A stretch of 34,397 bases of DNA. Source: Kribbella albertanoniae (GTDB lineage Bacteria > Actinomycetota > Actinomycetes > Propionibacteriales > Kribbellaceae). Where the stretch lies: assembly GCF_004348455.1 (NCBI RefSeq), contig NZ_SMKA01000063.1, forward strand, positions 1 to 34,397, written 5' to 3'. Below the pieces are notes generated by a model. The model was not told the origin of the DNA, made no database searches, and saw only the letters and a list, made by a program, of their open reading frames with translations. This document shows, one piece after another, positions 17,399 through 25,874 of this stretch. A program made the position numbers and the translations under genes. The first letter of the stretch is position 1. Each line of letters opens with the position of its first letter.

Positions 17399-20064
17399 CG
17401 GGTATGGCCGCTGCCCCCGCCGCATCACTGCTCGATACTCCAGCCGCCGCGGCGACTGCGGTGGCCTCCGAGGTGAAGCTGACCTGGCTCGAGGGGAGGC
17501 CCGCCACGGCTGCAGTCACCAACTGGGGTACGCCGTGGCCGAAGGGCGCCGTACCGGCTGGCCAGTCGTTCGCACTCACGGCTCCCGACGGCAGCGCCGT
17601 ACCGATGCAGAGCCGGCCGCTCGCCTATTGGCCCGACGGCTCGCTCAAGTGGAGTGCGCACGCCATCGCGGTGGACGCGCCTGCCGACTCGTACACCCTG
17701 GGTCCGGGTACGCCGGCTGCACCGGAGCGCCCGGTCACGGTGAAGGACGAGCGCCAGTACGTCGATGTCGACACCGGCGTGATCAGGGCCCGCATCCGCA
17801 AGCACGGGTCCGAGGTGATCAGCCAGATCTGGCGGGGCGACGTACTGATCGCCAAGCAGGGCAAGCTGATCAACCTCAAGCAGGAAAGGATTCCTGAGGA
17901 CGAGGAGAGCGGCAGCGTCCGGGAACGCTACGAGAGCGACGTCACCCGCGTCACCGTCGAGCAGGCCGGGCCGGTCCGCGCAGTGGTGCGGGTCGAAGGC
18001 AGGCACAAGTCCCGCAAGGGCAAGACCTGGCTGCCGTTCTCGCTCCGGCTGTACTTCGCCGCCGGTGCCGAGAACGTCCGGATCGTCCACACGTTCGTCT
18101 ACGACCGGGACGGTCAGAAGGACCACATCGCTGGGCTGGGCGTGCGATTCCGCGTGCCGCTGCGGGATCCGGCGTACGACCGGCACGTGCGCTTCGTCGG
18201 CGAAGGCCATGGCATGGTGGCCGAAGCGGTGAAGGGGATCACCGGGCTGCGTCGCGACCCGGGCGCCGTCGTCCGCGCGGCGCAGGTGGCCGGGACGAAG
18301 CTGCCGGATCCGTCGACCTGGGATCAGCGGGTCACCACACGACTGCAATACATCCCCGAGTGGGGTGACTACTCGCTGAGCCAGCTCACCGCCGATGGCT
18401 TCGCGGTGAAGAAGCGAACCAAGAAGGGTTGCGGCTGGATCCCTGTCGACCAAGGGCGTCGAGCGTCTGGGCTCGGGTACGTCGGCGGTGTCAGCGGCGG
18501 ACTGGCGTTCGGGCTGCGCGACTTCTGGCAGCGGCATCCCACCCAGCTCGACATCCGGGATGCGGCGACTGAAGAAGCCGAGGTGACGGTGTGGCTGTGG
18601 TCGCCCGACGCCGGCCCGATGGACGCGCGGTTCTACCACGACGGCATGGGCCAGGACACCTATCCCAAGCAGCTCGAGGGCCTCAACATCACCTATGAGG
18701 ACTACGAGCCGGAGTTCGGGACGCCGTACGGGATTGCCCGCACGTCGGAGCTCATGCTGTGGGCTGTGGCGGCGACACCGAGCGCGGCACGGTTCGGCGA
18801 CCTGGCCGACCAACTCCGGACGCCGCCGCAGCTGATCAATCCCGTGGACCAGCTGATCTCGACGCGGGTCTTCGGCGGGATGATCAGTCCCGTCGACCGA
18901 TCGGTCCCGGCGAAGAAGGCGATCGAGGATCATCTGGACTTCCTCTTCGACTACTACCGCGGCCAGGTCGAGTCGCGGCACTGGTACGGGTTCTGGGACT
19001 ACGGCGATGTCATGCACTCGTTCGACGAGGACCGGTCGGTCTGGCGATACGACGTCGGCGGGTATGCGTGGGACAACTCGGAGCTCTCGCCGGACCTGTG
19101 GCTCTGGTACTCGTTCCTGCGGTCCGGTCGCGCCGACGTCTTCCGGTTCGCGGAGGCGATGACGCGGCACACCGGCGAGGTCGACGTCTACCACCTCGGC
19201 AAATGGGCCGGCCTCGGCACGCGCCACGGCGTACAACATTGGGCCGACAGCGCGAAACAGCAACGAATCAGTACGGCGATCTACCGGCGGTTCTACTACT
19301 ACCTGACTGCCGACGAACGTACCGGTGATCTGCTGTCCGAGCTGGTCGATTCCGACCGGACCTTCCTGGTCCTGGATCCAATCCGCAAGATCCGGACCGA
19401 GCCGTACACACCGGATCCGCACGCACTGTCCATCGGGCTCGGGACGGACTGGAGCGGCCTGGCCGCCGCGTGGCTGACCGAGTGGGAGCGACAGGGGCCC
19501 AAGGCAACGACAGCCAAAGCGAAACTGCTCGGCACGATGGAGACCATCGCCGCGATGCCCAACGGCTTCGTCACCGGCGGCGGGCTGTACGACCTGGACA
19601 CCGGCCGCTTCGCGCCCGTCGCCGAGAAGAAGGTGAGCGTCTCCCACCTGAGCGCGATGTTCGGTCTGGTGGAGATCTGCGCCGAGCTGATCGACCTGGT
19701 GGACATGCCGGCCTTCGAGGCCGCCTGGCTGCAGTACTGCCGGCTGTTCAACGGAACGCGCGCCGAGCAGACCGCCGAGTGCGGCGCGTACTTCGGCAAC
19801 CTGATCCTCCGCCAAGGCCATGCCCGGCTCACGGCGTACGCCGCGGTGCGGTTGCAGCGCGACGACCTCGCGAACCGGGCCTGGAAGGAGTTCTACACCG
19901 GCGATGGCTACGGCCCGGCGCTTCCGTGGGCGGCCGAGAAGGTCGACTCCACTCTCAACCCGACCGAGGTTGCCAAGTGGGTGTCGACCAACGCGACCGC
20001 CCTCTACGGTCTAGCGGCCATTCAGTCCCTGGCCCTGGTCGGAGACCACATCGTGAATCCCTGA
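17371..20064 (+). CDS. PL26-type exo-rhamnogalacturonan lyase with Tat signal (exported copy)
   Basis: This 897-residue paralogue of the preceding gene starts at ATG 17371 inside that gene's 3' end (28-bp overlap), with AAAGGTGGA just upstream. It begins with a Tat signal (SRRTVLAGMAAAPAAS, cut near AAAATA), then the same domain series, with VKLTWLEGRPATAAVTNWG aligned to the start of the cytosolic copy. The core block YGFWDYGDVMHSF through YYYLTADERTGDLL is nearly identical between the two (roughly five residues in six by eye). It probably cuts RG-I ends outside the cell, releasing unsaturated disaccharides for the transporter. Its 3' end overlaps the convergent GH43-type gene by 54 bp. Confidence 0.86.
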   Translation: MEISRRTVLAGMAAAPAASLLDTPAAAATAVASEVKLTWLEGRPATAAVTNWGTPWPKGAVPAGQSFALTAPDGSAVPMQSRPLAYWPDGSLKWSAHAIAVDAPADSYTLGPGTPAAPERPVTVKDERQYVDVDTGVIRARIRKHGSEVISQIWRGDVLIAKQGKLINLKQERIPEDEESGSVRERYESDVTRVTVEQAGPVRAVVRVEGRHKSRKGKTWLPFSLRLYFAAGAENVRIVHTFVYDRDGQKDHIAGLGVRFRVPLRDPAYDRHVRFVGEGHGMVAEAVKGITGLRRDPGAVVRAAQVAGTKLPDPSTWDQRVTTRLQYIPEWGDYSLSQLTADGFAVKKRTKKGCGWIPVDQGRRASGLGYVGGVSGGLAFGLRDFWQRHPTQLDIRDAATEEAEVTVWLWSPDAGPMDARFYHDGMGQDTYPKQLEGLNITYEDYEPEFGTPYGIARTSELMLWAVAATPSAARFGDLADQLRTPPQLINPVDQLISTRVFGGMISPVDRSVPAKKAIEDHLDFLFDYYRGQVESRHWYGFWDYGDVMHSFDEDRSVWRYDVGGYAWDNSELSPDLWLWYSFLRSGRADVFRFAEAMTRHTGEVDVYHLGKWAGLGTRHGVQHWADSAKQQRISTAIYRRFYYYLTADERTGDLLSELVDSDRTFLVLDPIRKIRTEPYTPDPHALSIGLGTDWSGLAAAWLTEWERQGPKATTAKAKLLGTMETIAAMPNGFVTGGGLYDLDTGRFAPVAEKKVSVSHLSAMFGLVEICAELIDLVDMPAFEAAWLQYCRLFNGTRAEQTAECGAYFGNLILRQGHARLTAYAAVRLQRDDLANRAWKEFYTGDGYGPALPWAAEKVDSTLNPTEVAKWVSTNATALYGLAAIQSLALVGDHIVNP

Positions 20065-22944
20065 TCCGGTCAGGGTCGGCTTGACCTTCGTCATCGTTCC
20101 GTCGGGGGCGAAGGTCAGCCGGTCGATGGTGGTCTCGCGGTGAGTGGCATCGCCGCCCGGCATACCGAAGCGGTGGTAGGCGACGTACCAGTTGTCGGTG
20201 CCGGGGACCTGGATGATCGAGTTGTGGCCGGTGCCGAGAATGCCCTGCGCCGGATCCTTCTCGAGGATCACGCCGCGGTAGGTCCAGGGTCCGTCGATGC
20301 TGGTCGACGTCGCGTAGCCGACGCGATAGTCGGGCGAACCGGTGTCGTCGATCGAGTACGTCAGGTGGTAGAGACCCTTGCGGTAGTTGACGAAAGCGCC
20401 CTCACGGAAGCTGGTCAGCCCACTGATCGGCTTCAGCGTCTCCGCCTTGATCGAGAGCATGTCGTCACTCAGCTCGGCGTACACGGGTGAGCCGTTGCCC
20501 CAGAACAGGAAGTACTTCCCGGTCTGCGGATCGCGGAACGCGGCCGGATCGATCGCCTGGCCGGACGTGACGGCCTCGTTGTTGAGGATCATCGCGGTCG
20601 GCTGTGCGGTGAACGGGCCCTCGGGACTGTCGGCTACTGCGACGCCGATCGTCTTCCGGTTGTACGTCGGGTTGTGGCCGGAGAAGTAGAAGTAGTACTT
20701 ACCACCGCGCTCGATGATCGTTGGGGCCCACGCGTTACCCGTTGCCCAAGGCACGTTGCCGTTCGCACCGTCGAGAGTGAGGAACGGCTTCGCCGATCGC
20801 TGCCAGTCTCTGAGGTTCTTGGACTTCCAGACGTAAAAGTCCTTGCCGCCCCAGCCGGGGTAACCGTCGGTGGTCGGGTAGAGGTAGTAGGTGTCACCGA
20901 AGACGGCGATGTTCGGGTCGGCGTTGTAGCCCGGCAGGATCGGCGAGCGCATGACGACGGCCGTCACCTTCCAGGCGCGCATCGTTCGGTCCTTGGCCTT
21001 CACGATGAACGTCTTGGGTGACCTCAGATCAACATTGCCTTTGGGCGCGATCTTCGAGCCGGAGACCAGCGTGAAGTCCGGTACCAGCTTGCTGACATCT
21101 GTCCCCGGCACGACCGGCAAGGTGACGGTCGACGATGCGTCGTCGATGATCGCGGGAACCTTTAGGCTGGCCAGGTCGGCCCCGAGGATCGCGCGCGGAT
21201 CGGCATCCCGGTCACGGACTTCGGCAGCCGACAGGGCCCGGTTGTAGATCCGGAAGTCGCGCACCTTGCCCTTGAGGTACTTGTCGGACGTGTACACGGA
21301 ACGTCCGATGTAGTTGGCCGTCGTGCGACCGCCGCCGATGTCACCCGGGTCGATGGAGACACCGGTCTTCTGCCCGACCTGGACTCCGTCGAGATAGATC
21401 GTCGCGACCCCCTGTGGAGTGAGCGTGTAGGTGAGCGCCTTCCAGGCACCACGCGGTACGGCGCTCGACGACGACGCGGTCTGTTCGGTCGACCAGTTGC
21501 CGCTGGCAATCGACGTACGGTAGGCGTTGCCGGTGGTGAACAGATAGCCGTTGCCGATGTTGTTCGCGGTATTGCCCAGACCCCAGATGAAGTACGGCGT
21601 GGTCTGGCCGGCGTCGATCCAGACCCGGGTCGATACCGTTGTCGCGGTGAGCCCGGCCATCAGGTTGTCGGGCAGCTTCACGTGGCCGTTGGTACCGCCG
21701 AGGGTGAGGGCGCCGTCGGTCCAACTCGTGTCGCCGGCCACGGCGCCGTCGTACCCGTGTCCTGTCAGGTCTATTGCTTTGGTGCCGCTGGTTTGGTTCA
21801 GCGGGTAGTGCGCGACCAGTCCGTTCGCATCCGCCTTCACGGGGTCCGGCAGGACGATGCCGCTGCGTAGCCGGTCGAGCTCGGCCTGGGTGACCGGTAG
21901 CACCGTGCCGTGGCGGGGACTGGAGGGCAGCGAGTACTTCGTGGGGACCTTCCAGTTCGGCGCTTCGAGGTCGTCCGTACCGAGCGGGATGTAGCCGCGG
22001 CCGCCGTACTCATCGACGAACAGGTAGTACTTGGAGCCGGAGGTGTCGCCCGGATTGGCCTTGAAGACCGTCGGTCCTTCGACCGCCGAGGTCCCCGCAT
22101 CCCGGCCGATACACGAGTCCTGCATCGCCCACTTGGGCTGACCCGGCAGGTCGACCGCGGTCAGCGACGACGACTTCTCCTGGATGATGTCCGAGCAACC
22201 GGTGCCGCCACCGCCCTCGTCCTTGGTGAAGCGGTAGTAGGTCCCGCTCTCCCTGATCACCGTCGAGTCGATGCGGGATTCGCCGCGGTCCTGCCAGACC
22301 TTCGGCGTACTGAACGTCCTGAAGTCGCTAGTCGTTGCGTAGAGCATCCGGTTGTACGTCGAACCCGTGTGGCCGGGGTCGTCCGCGGTGTACAGCTTCG
22401 ATGCCCAGAACACGACGTACTGCTGGAGTTCCGTGTCCCAGTAGGCCTCGGGTGCCCAGGTGTTGCCGGCCGTTTCCGGTGACACGAGGACGTGCCGCTG
22501 CTCCGACCAATTCACCAGATCGGTCGACTCCCAGACCTCGAGATAGCGACTGCCGCGGCGCTGTGCGGCATCCCAGTCGCCGTTGCGGCCGATTGACAGA
22601 TCGGTCGCGATCAGGAAGAACCGGTCTCCTTGTGGCGACCGGATCAGGAATGGATCGCGTAGCCCGAGCGTGCCCTTGGTGGACTCGAGCACGGGCTGGC
22701 CGTTGTTGAGTTCGTCCCACTTGAGCGCGGTGTTGCCACGGCTGGCCGCGAAGTAGATCTTCTCGCCCGCGACCGAGTTGCCGGTGAAGTAGCTGAACAC
22801 ATAACCCACGTACGGCGCCGCGGCCGGCTGGGCGGGGGCTCGGCCGGCGGCGTTGGTGGGTGTGACGGGCAGCAGGAACTGCCCACCGAGGAGAACGAGG
22901 AGTGCGATGGCTGCGTGGAGCGACGAGCGCATGCTGATCTTCAC
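20011..22944 (-). CDS. Secreted double-propeller GH43-type protein with internal LamG domain
   Basis: This 977-residue protein starts at GTG 22944 (GAGG four bases upstream), and an internal ATG lies at 22932. The signal peptide covers residues 1-33. An N-terminal five-bladed propeller (46-350) has GYVFSYFTGN, RDPFL (Asp97), RIDSTVI (Asp226) and AVEGPTVF (Glu289). A LamG/concanavalin-like domain (375-580) is followed by a small beta-sandwich (585-665). A second GH43 propeller (670-950) has YNADPNI (Asp676), AIDPAAF (Asp800) and REGAF (Glu848), the expected base, pKa modulator and acid. GH43 enzymes are mostly alpha-L-arabinofuranosidases, beta-xylosidases or exo-galactanases. The arabinogalactan/RG-I context favours arabinan or galactan side chains, and I cannot name the subfamilies. 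Two potentially active propellers in one chain is unusual. It is divergent from the PHP gene across a perfect palindrome. Confidence 0.82.
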   Translation of the reverse strand: MKISMRSSLHAAIALLVLLGGQFLLPVTPTNAAGRAPAQPAAAPYVGYVFSYFTGNSVAGEKIYFAASRGNTALKWDELNNGQPVLESTKGTLGLRDPFLIRSPQGDRFFLIATDLSIGRNGDWDAAQRRGSRYLEVWESTDLVNWSEQRHVLVSPETAGNTWAPEAYWDTELQQYVVFWASKLYTADDPGHTGSTYNRMLYATTSDFRTFSTPKVWQDRGESRIDSTVIRESGTYYRFTKDEGGGGTGCSDIIQEKSSSLTAVDLPGQPKWAMQDSCIGRDAGTSAVEGPTVFKANPGDTSGSKYYLFVDEYGGRGYIPLGTDDLEAPNWKVPTKYSLPSSPRHGTVLPVTQAELDRLRSGIVLPDPVKADANGLVAHYPLNQTSGTKAIDLTGHGYDGAVAGDTSWTDGALTLGGTNGHVKLPDNLMAGLTATTVSTRVWIDAGQTTPYFIWGLGNTANNIGNGYLFTTGNAYRTSIASGNWSTEQTASSSSAVPRGAWKALTYTLTPQGVATIYLDGVQVGQKTGVSIDPGDIGGGRTTANYIGRSVYTSDKYLKGKVRDFRIYNRALSAAEVRDRDADPRAILGADLASLKVPAIIDDASSTVTLPVVPGTDVSKLVPDFTLVSGSKIAPKGNVDLRSPKTFIVKAKDRTMRAWKVTAVVMRSPILPGYNADPNIAVFGDTYYLYPTTDGYPGWGGKDFYVWKSKNLRDWQRSAKPFLTLDGANGNVPWATGNAWAPTIIERGGKYYFYFSGHNPTYNRKTIGVAVADSPEGPFTAQPTAMILNNEAVTSGQAIDPAAFRDPQTGKYFLFWGNGSPVYAELSDDMLSIKAETLKPISGLTSFREGAFVNYRKGLYHLTYSIDDTGSPDYRVGYATSTSIDGPWTYRGVILEKDPAQGILGTGHNSIIQVPGTDNWYVAYHRFGMPGGDATHRETTIDRLTFAPDGTMTKVKPTLTGSGIHDVVSDQGQGLNGR

Positions 22945-22959
22945 GAGACCTCACCAGGG

Positions 22960-22973
22960 TGTTAACGTTAACA
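22960..22973. promoter_or_regulatory. Perfect LacI-type palindrome between the GH43 and PHP genes
   Basis: TGTTAACGTTAACA is a perfect 14-bp palindrome 15 bp upstream of the GH43-type gene's start, in the 103-bp divergent gap shared with the PHP gene. It differs from GTTAGCGTTAACA at 1143 at one position, making LacI-1 the leading candidate binder. It could control both flanking genes. Confidence 0.7.
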
Positions 22974-23047
22974 GTCTGCGTACCTTGGCCGATCCTCCGC
23001 GGTCCGTCAAGGCCTCACGTCATCGCCGCGAAAGGGATCCGCCACCC

Positions 23048-24700
23048 ATGACCGATGTGACTCGCCCCCACAGCACAGGCAGTCCACGCCGGAGTTTTCT
23101 CCGCGGCGCAGGGTTGACAGGTGCGGGTGTCGCCGCCGCGACCGTGCTCGGCGCACCGGCCGCAACAGCATCGGCAACCGATCGACCTCGGCGCGGTGAG
23201 TACCTCTGGCTGGCCGGCGATCATCACCTGCACAGCCAGTACAGCAACGACGCGATGTTCCGGGTCGACGACCAGGTCCAGCGGGCGATCGAGCACGGCC
23301 TCGACTGGATGGTGATCACCGATCACGGGAACACGGCCTTCTCGTCGTACAGCGTGCCGATGCTCGCTGCCGACGTCGCGGCCGCCCGCAAGGCCAGCCT
23401 CGAGAAGATGCTGGTCTTCCTGGGCATGGAGTGGAACATGCCGGGCGCCGAGCACGCGACTTTGATGCTTGCACCAGGCAAGAACGAGGCCGACTTTCTC
23501 AATGAGTTCGTCAGCAAGTACGACGCGCGCGTGAACAACACCCGGGACGGAACGCCGGCCAACGAGGCGCTGGCGGTCGAAGCGATCAAGTTCCTGTACC
23601 GCGGCGTCCGGGACGGGCGGATCCCCGACGCACTGGTGCTGGCGAATCACCCGTGCCGGCTGGGCATCGACTCACCCCATGAGCTCCGCGCCTGGCGCGA
23701 TGCTGCTCCGGGGACCGTCCTCGGGATGGAAGGTGCGCCCGGCCATCAAGCCGCCGGACTGCCGGCTCCCGGAATGGCTCGCGGCCGCGGTCTGTACGAC
23801 AGCGCACCGAGTAAGTATTCCTTCCCGGGCCTCCCCGCGGAGGCCTACCGCACGCACGGCGGCTTCGACTGGATGACGGCGACCGTCGGTGGGGTGTGGG
23901 ACTCCCTGCTCGCGGAGGGCAAACCGTTCTGGATCACGGTCAGCTCCGACGGCCATCAGGCTTGCGGCGACTGGGTGAAGAACCCCGTGGACCCACTCGA
24001 CCAGAGCTCGTACGACACCAAGCCGTACGACGAGACCGGCCGGACCTTCATGACCACCGGCAAGTTCCCCGATCCGATCGGTGCAGGCAGGCCAGTGACG
24101 ACGTACAGCGGTCTGCCGCCCGGCGCCTACTCGAAGACCTGGGTCGGGGCGACTGGTCGCGGACATCGCCCCGTGATGGACGCCATCCGGGCCGGCCGGG
24201 TCTGGGCCTGCCACGGCGACCTGATCTCCGGTCTTGACGTCCGGCTGCGATCCGGTGGCCAAGAGGCGCCGCTGGGCGGACGGATCAGCGTCAAGCGTGG
24301 CTCATCGGTCCGGTTGTCCGTGGAGATCGAGCTCACCGAAGGCGGCAACTACGCACAACTGCATCCCGAGCTTGCCCGCGTCGACCTCATCATGGGCACA
24401 GTCACCGGACCGGCGACCGATCCCGACACCATGACCGCGCCCGGCGCCCATGTCCTCAAGTCCTGGGACGTGACGCAGACCGAGGGCACCTTGACGCTGT
24501 CACACACGCTGAAGATCGACGGACCGTGCTACTTCCGGCTCCGCGGCACCGACGGCAAGCGGAACGCACCCGGCCCGTACGGCGCCGCCGTCGATCCGGC
24601 CGGCCCGGTCATCGACGTACTGGGGAACGCCAATCCCTGGGAAGACCTCTGGTTCTACGCGAACCCGATCTTCGTCGACATTCGAAAGGGGTCACTGTAA
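23048..24700 (+). CDS. Tat-exported PHP-domain metallohydrolase (CehA/McbA-like)
   Basis: This 550-residue protein starts at ATG 23048, 10 bases after AAAGGGA. A strong Tat signal SPRRSFLRGAGLTGAG (residues 12-27) ends near ATASA. The PHP metal-site motifs are in order: GDHHLHSQYS (His60, His62), VITDHGN (Asp92, His93), GMEWN, LANHPCR and SSDGHQ. The C-terminal 150 residues form a beta-rich domain (GGRISVKRGSSVRLSVEIEL). The PHP superfamily hydrolyses phosphoester and some other bonds using a multi-metal centre, and the CehA/McbA branch is poorly defined functionally. Tat export fits a protein folded around metals in the cytosol. Sharing a promoter region and palindrome with a GH43-type glycosidase suggests a role on a plant polysaccharide or phospho-glycan, but the substrate is unknown. 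Confidence 0.8.
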   Translation: MTDVTRPHSTGSPRRSFLRGAGLTGAGVAAATVLGAPAATASATDRPRRGEYLWLAGDHHLHSQYSNDAMFRVDDQVQRAIEHGLDWMVITDHGNTAFSSYSVPMLAADVAAARKASLEKMLVFLGMEWNMPGAEHATLMLAPGKNEADFLNEFVSKYDARVNNTRDGTPANEALAVEAIKFLYRGVRDGRIPDALVLANHPCRLGIDSPHELRAWRDAAPGTVLGMEGAPGHQAAGLPAPGMARGRGLYDSAPSKYSFPGLPAEAYRTHGGFDWMTATVGGVWDSLLAEGKPFWITVSSDGHQACGDWVKNPVDPLDQSSYDTKPYDETGRTFMTTGKFPDPIGAGRPVTTYSGLPPGAYSKTWVGATGRGHRPVMDAIRAGRVWACHGDLISGLDVRLRSGGQEAPLGGRISVKRGSSVRLSVEIELTEGGNYAQLHPELARVDLIMGTVTGPATDPDTMTAPGAHVLKSWDVTQTEGTLTLSHTLKIDGPCYFRLRGTDGKRNAPGPYGAAVDPAGPVIDVLGNANPWEDLWFYANPIFVDIRKGSL

Positions 24701-24719
24701 TTCGCGGTTTGATCGTTCC

Positions 24720-24735
24720 ATCGAATCGCTTCGAT
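24720..24735. promoter_or_regulatory. Upstream operator-like palindrome of the pectate lyase gene
   Basis: ATCGAATCGCTTCGAT is a near-perfect palindrome (14 of 16 positions symmetric) 20 bp before the -35 box. It is closely related to TCGAAGCGCTTCGA upstream of the GH5 gene at 32.2 kb, suggesting a shared LacI-family regulator not encoded in this window or not yet matched to it. Confidence 0.55.
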
Positions 24736-24754
24736 TTCTGACTCACTCGAACTC

Positions 24755-24804
24755 TTGACCTCCAGGTTTCCGCTTTGTAAATTCTTCGATGGAAAGCGTT
24801 TTCC
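24755..24804 (+). promoter_or_regulatory. Pectate lyase promoter with downstream GGAAAGCGTTTTCC operator
   Basis: TTGACC (24755-24760) and TAAATT (24778-24783) are a -35/-10 pair with a 17-bp spacer. GGAAAGCGTTTTCC (24791-24804) is a LacI/CcpA-type palindrome lying at the expected transcription start, where binding would block initiation. It shares its AAGCG core with the element upstream of the transporter operon (10656-10669). Confidence 0.6.
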
Positions 24805-24838
24805 TCTCAGTCCCGCCCCGTTCACTGGAGGTTTTTCC

Positions 24839-25807
24839 ATGCGATCCATCGCGCGCCGATTACCTTTCCTTGTGGTGGCTGCCGTCCTGACAGCCACCGC
24901 CGGCATCACCGTCGCCGCCCCACGGCTGCTGCCGGAGGCCGCTGCCTCGACGTACGCCCTGCAAGGCTGGGCGACCCAAGGAGGTGGAACGACCGGCGGT
25001 GGCAGTGCGACTGCCGTCACCGTGACCACCGCCTCCGCCCTGATCAGCAACATGCAAGCCAGCGGTGCCCGCGTCATCCGGGTCTCCGGCACGATCACGC
25101 TGTCCGGTATGAACAAGGTCGCCGCGAACAAGACGATCATCGGCGTCGGCAGCAGCTCGGCGATCGTCGGCGGTGGACTCAACGTCGCCAACGTCAGCAA
25201 CGTGATCATCCGCAACCTCAACTTCCGCAACTGGGGTGACGACGCGATCAACGTGCAGTACTCGACGCGCGTCTGGGTCGACCACAACAGCTTCAGCAAC
25301 GGGTACGACGGCGCTGTCGACGTCAAGCGCGCCTCGGACTACGTGACCGTGTCGTGGAACAAGTTCTCCAGCCACGACAAGGTCGGCCTGATCGGTCACA
25401 GCGACGACAACGCCGGTGAGGACCGCGGCAAACTGCGGGTGACCTACTACGCCAACTGGTTCGACGGCACCACCCAGCGCCACCCACGGGTCCGCTTCGG
25501 CAACCCGGTGCACGTCTTCAACAACTACTACCGCAGCACCAGCGGCTACGGCGTGGCCTCGACCTGCGACGCCGGCGTCTACGTCGAGCGGAACTACTTC
25601 GAGAGCGTGTCGAAGCCCGTCGTCGCCCAGACCGGTGACTCACCGGAAGGCAACGTCAAGCTCCTGAACAACTACCTGGCCAGCTCCGGCGCCCCGGTTT
25701 CCCGGAATGCGGCCAGCGTCGCCGCCATTCCGTATTCTTACGTGGTCGACGCCGCCGAAAGCGTAAAGTCGATCGTCACCGGCGGAGCTGGAACCGGCAA
25801 AATCTGA
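24839..25807 (+). CDS. Secreted pectate lyase, PL1 family
   Basis: This 322-residue enzyme starts at ATG 24839, 7 bases after GGAGG; a frame opening at 24755 includes the promoter and is rejected. The signal peptide runs to about residue 37. The parallel beta-helix shows PL1 hallmarks: VIIRNLNFRNW at 122-132, VWVDHNSFS (the WiDH-type motif) at 145-153, DVKRASDYVTVSWNKF at 161-176, and YYANWFDGTTQRHPRVRFG with the catalytic RxPxxR Arg near 214. Such enzymes cleave de-esterified homogalacturonan by calcium-dependent beta-elimination. It is compact and carries no carbohydrate-binding module. It is monocistronic, between its own regulated promoter and a strong terminator hairpin. Confidence 0.92.
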   Translation: MRSIARRLPFLVVAAVLTATAGITVAAPRLLPEAAASTYALQGWATQGGGTTGGGSATAVTVTTASALISNMQASGARVIRVSGTITLSGMNKVAANKTIIGVGSSSAIVGGGLNVANVSNVIIRNLNFRNWGDDAINVQYSTRVWVDHNSFSNGYDGAVDVKRASDYVTVSWNKFSSHDKVGLIGHSDDNAGEDRGKLRVTYYANWFDGTTQRHPRVRFGNPVHVFNNYYRSTSGYGVASTCDAGVYVERNYFESVSKPVVAQTGDSPEGNVKLLNNYLASSGAPVSRNAASVAAIPYSYVVDAAESVKSIVTGGAGTGKI

Positions 25808-25824
25808 ATCCAGCACAATTGACC

Positions 25825-25862
25825 CCGGAGCGCCTCCCGTCGCCCCACAGGAGGCGCTCCGG
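25825..25862. terminator. Strong hairpin terminator between convergent genes
   Basis: CCGGAGCGCCTCC (25825-25837) and GGAGGCGCTCCGG (25850-25862) form a perfect 13-bp stem with a 12-base loop, 17 bp after the pectate lyase stop and 12 bp after the carboxylesterase stop on the other strand. It can serve both genes. There is no T-tract, as is common in high-GC actinobacteria. Confidence 0.85.
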
Positions 25863-25874
25863 CCTTACCCCATG

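Noticed and set aside
17425-19821. 798-codon minus-strand frame antisense to the exported PL26 gene
   Set aside because: No recognisable domain; its composition mirrors the complement of a GC-rich gene.
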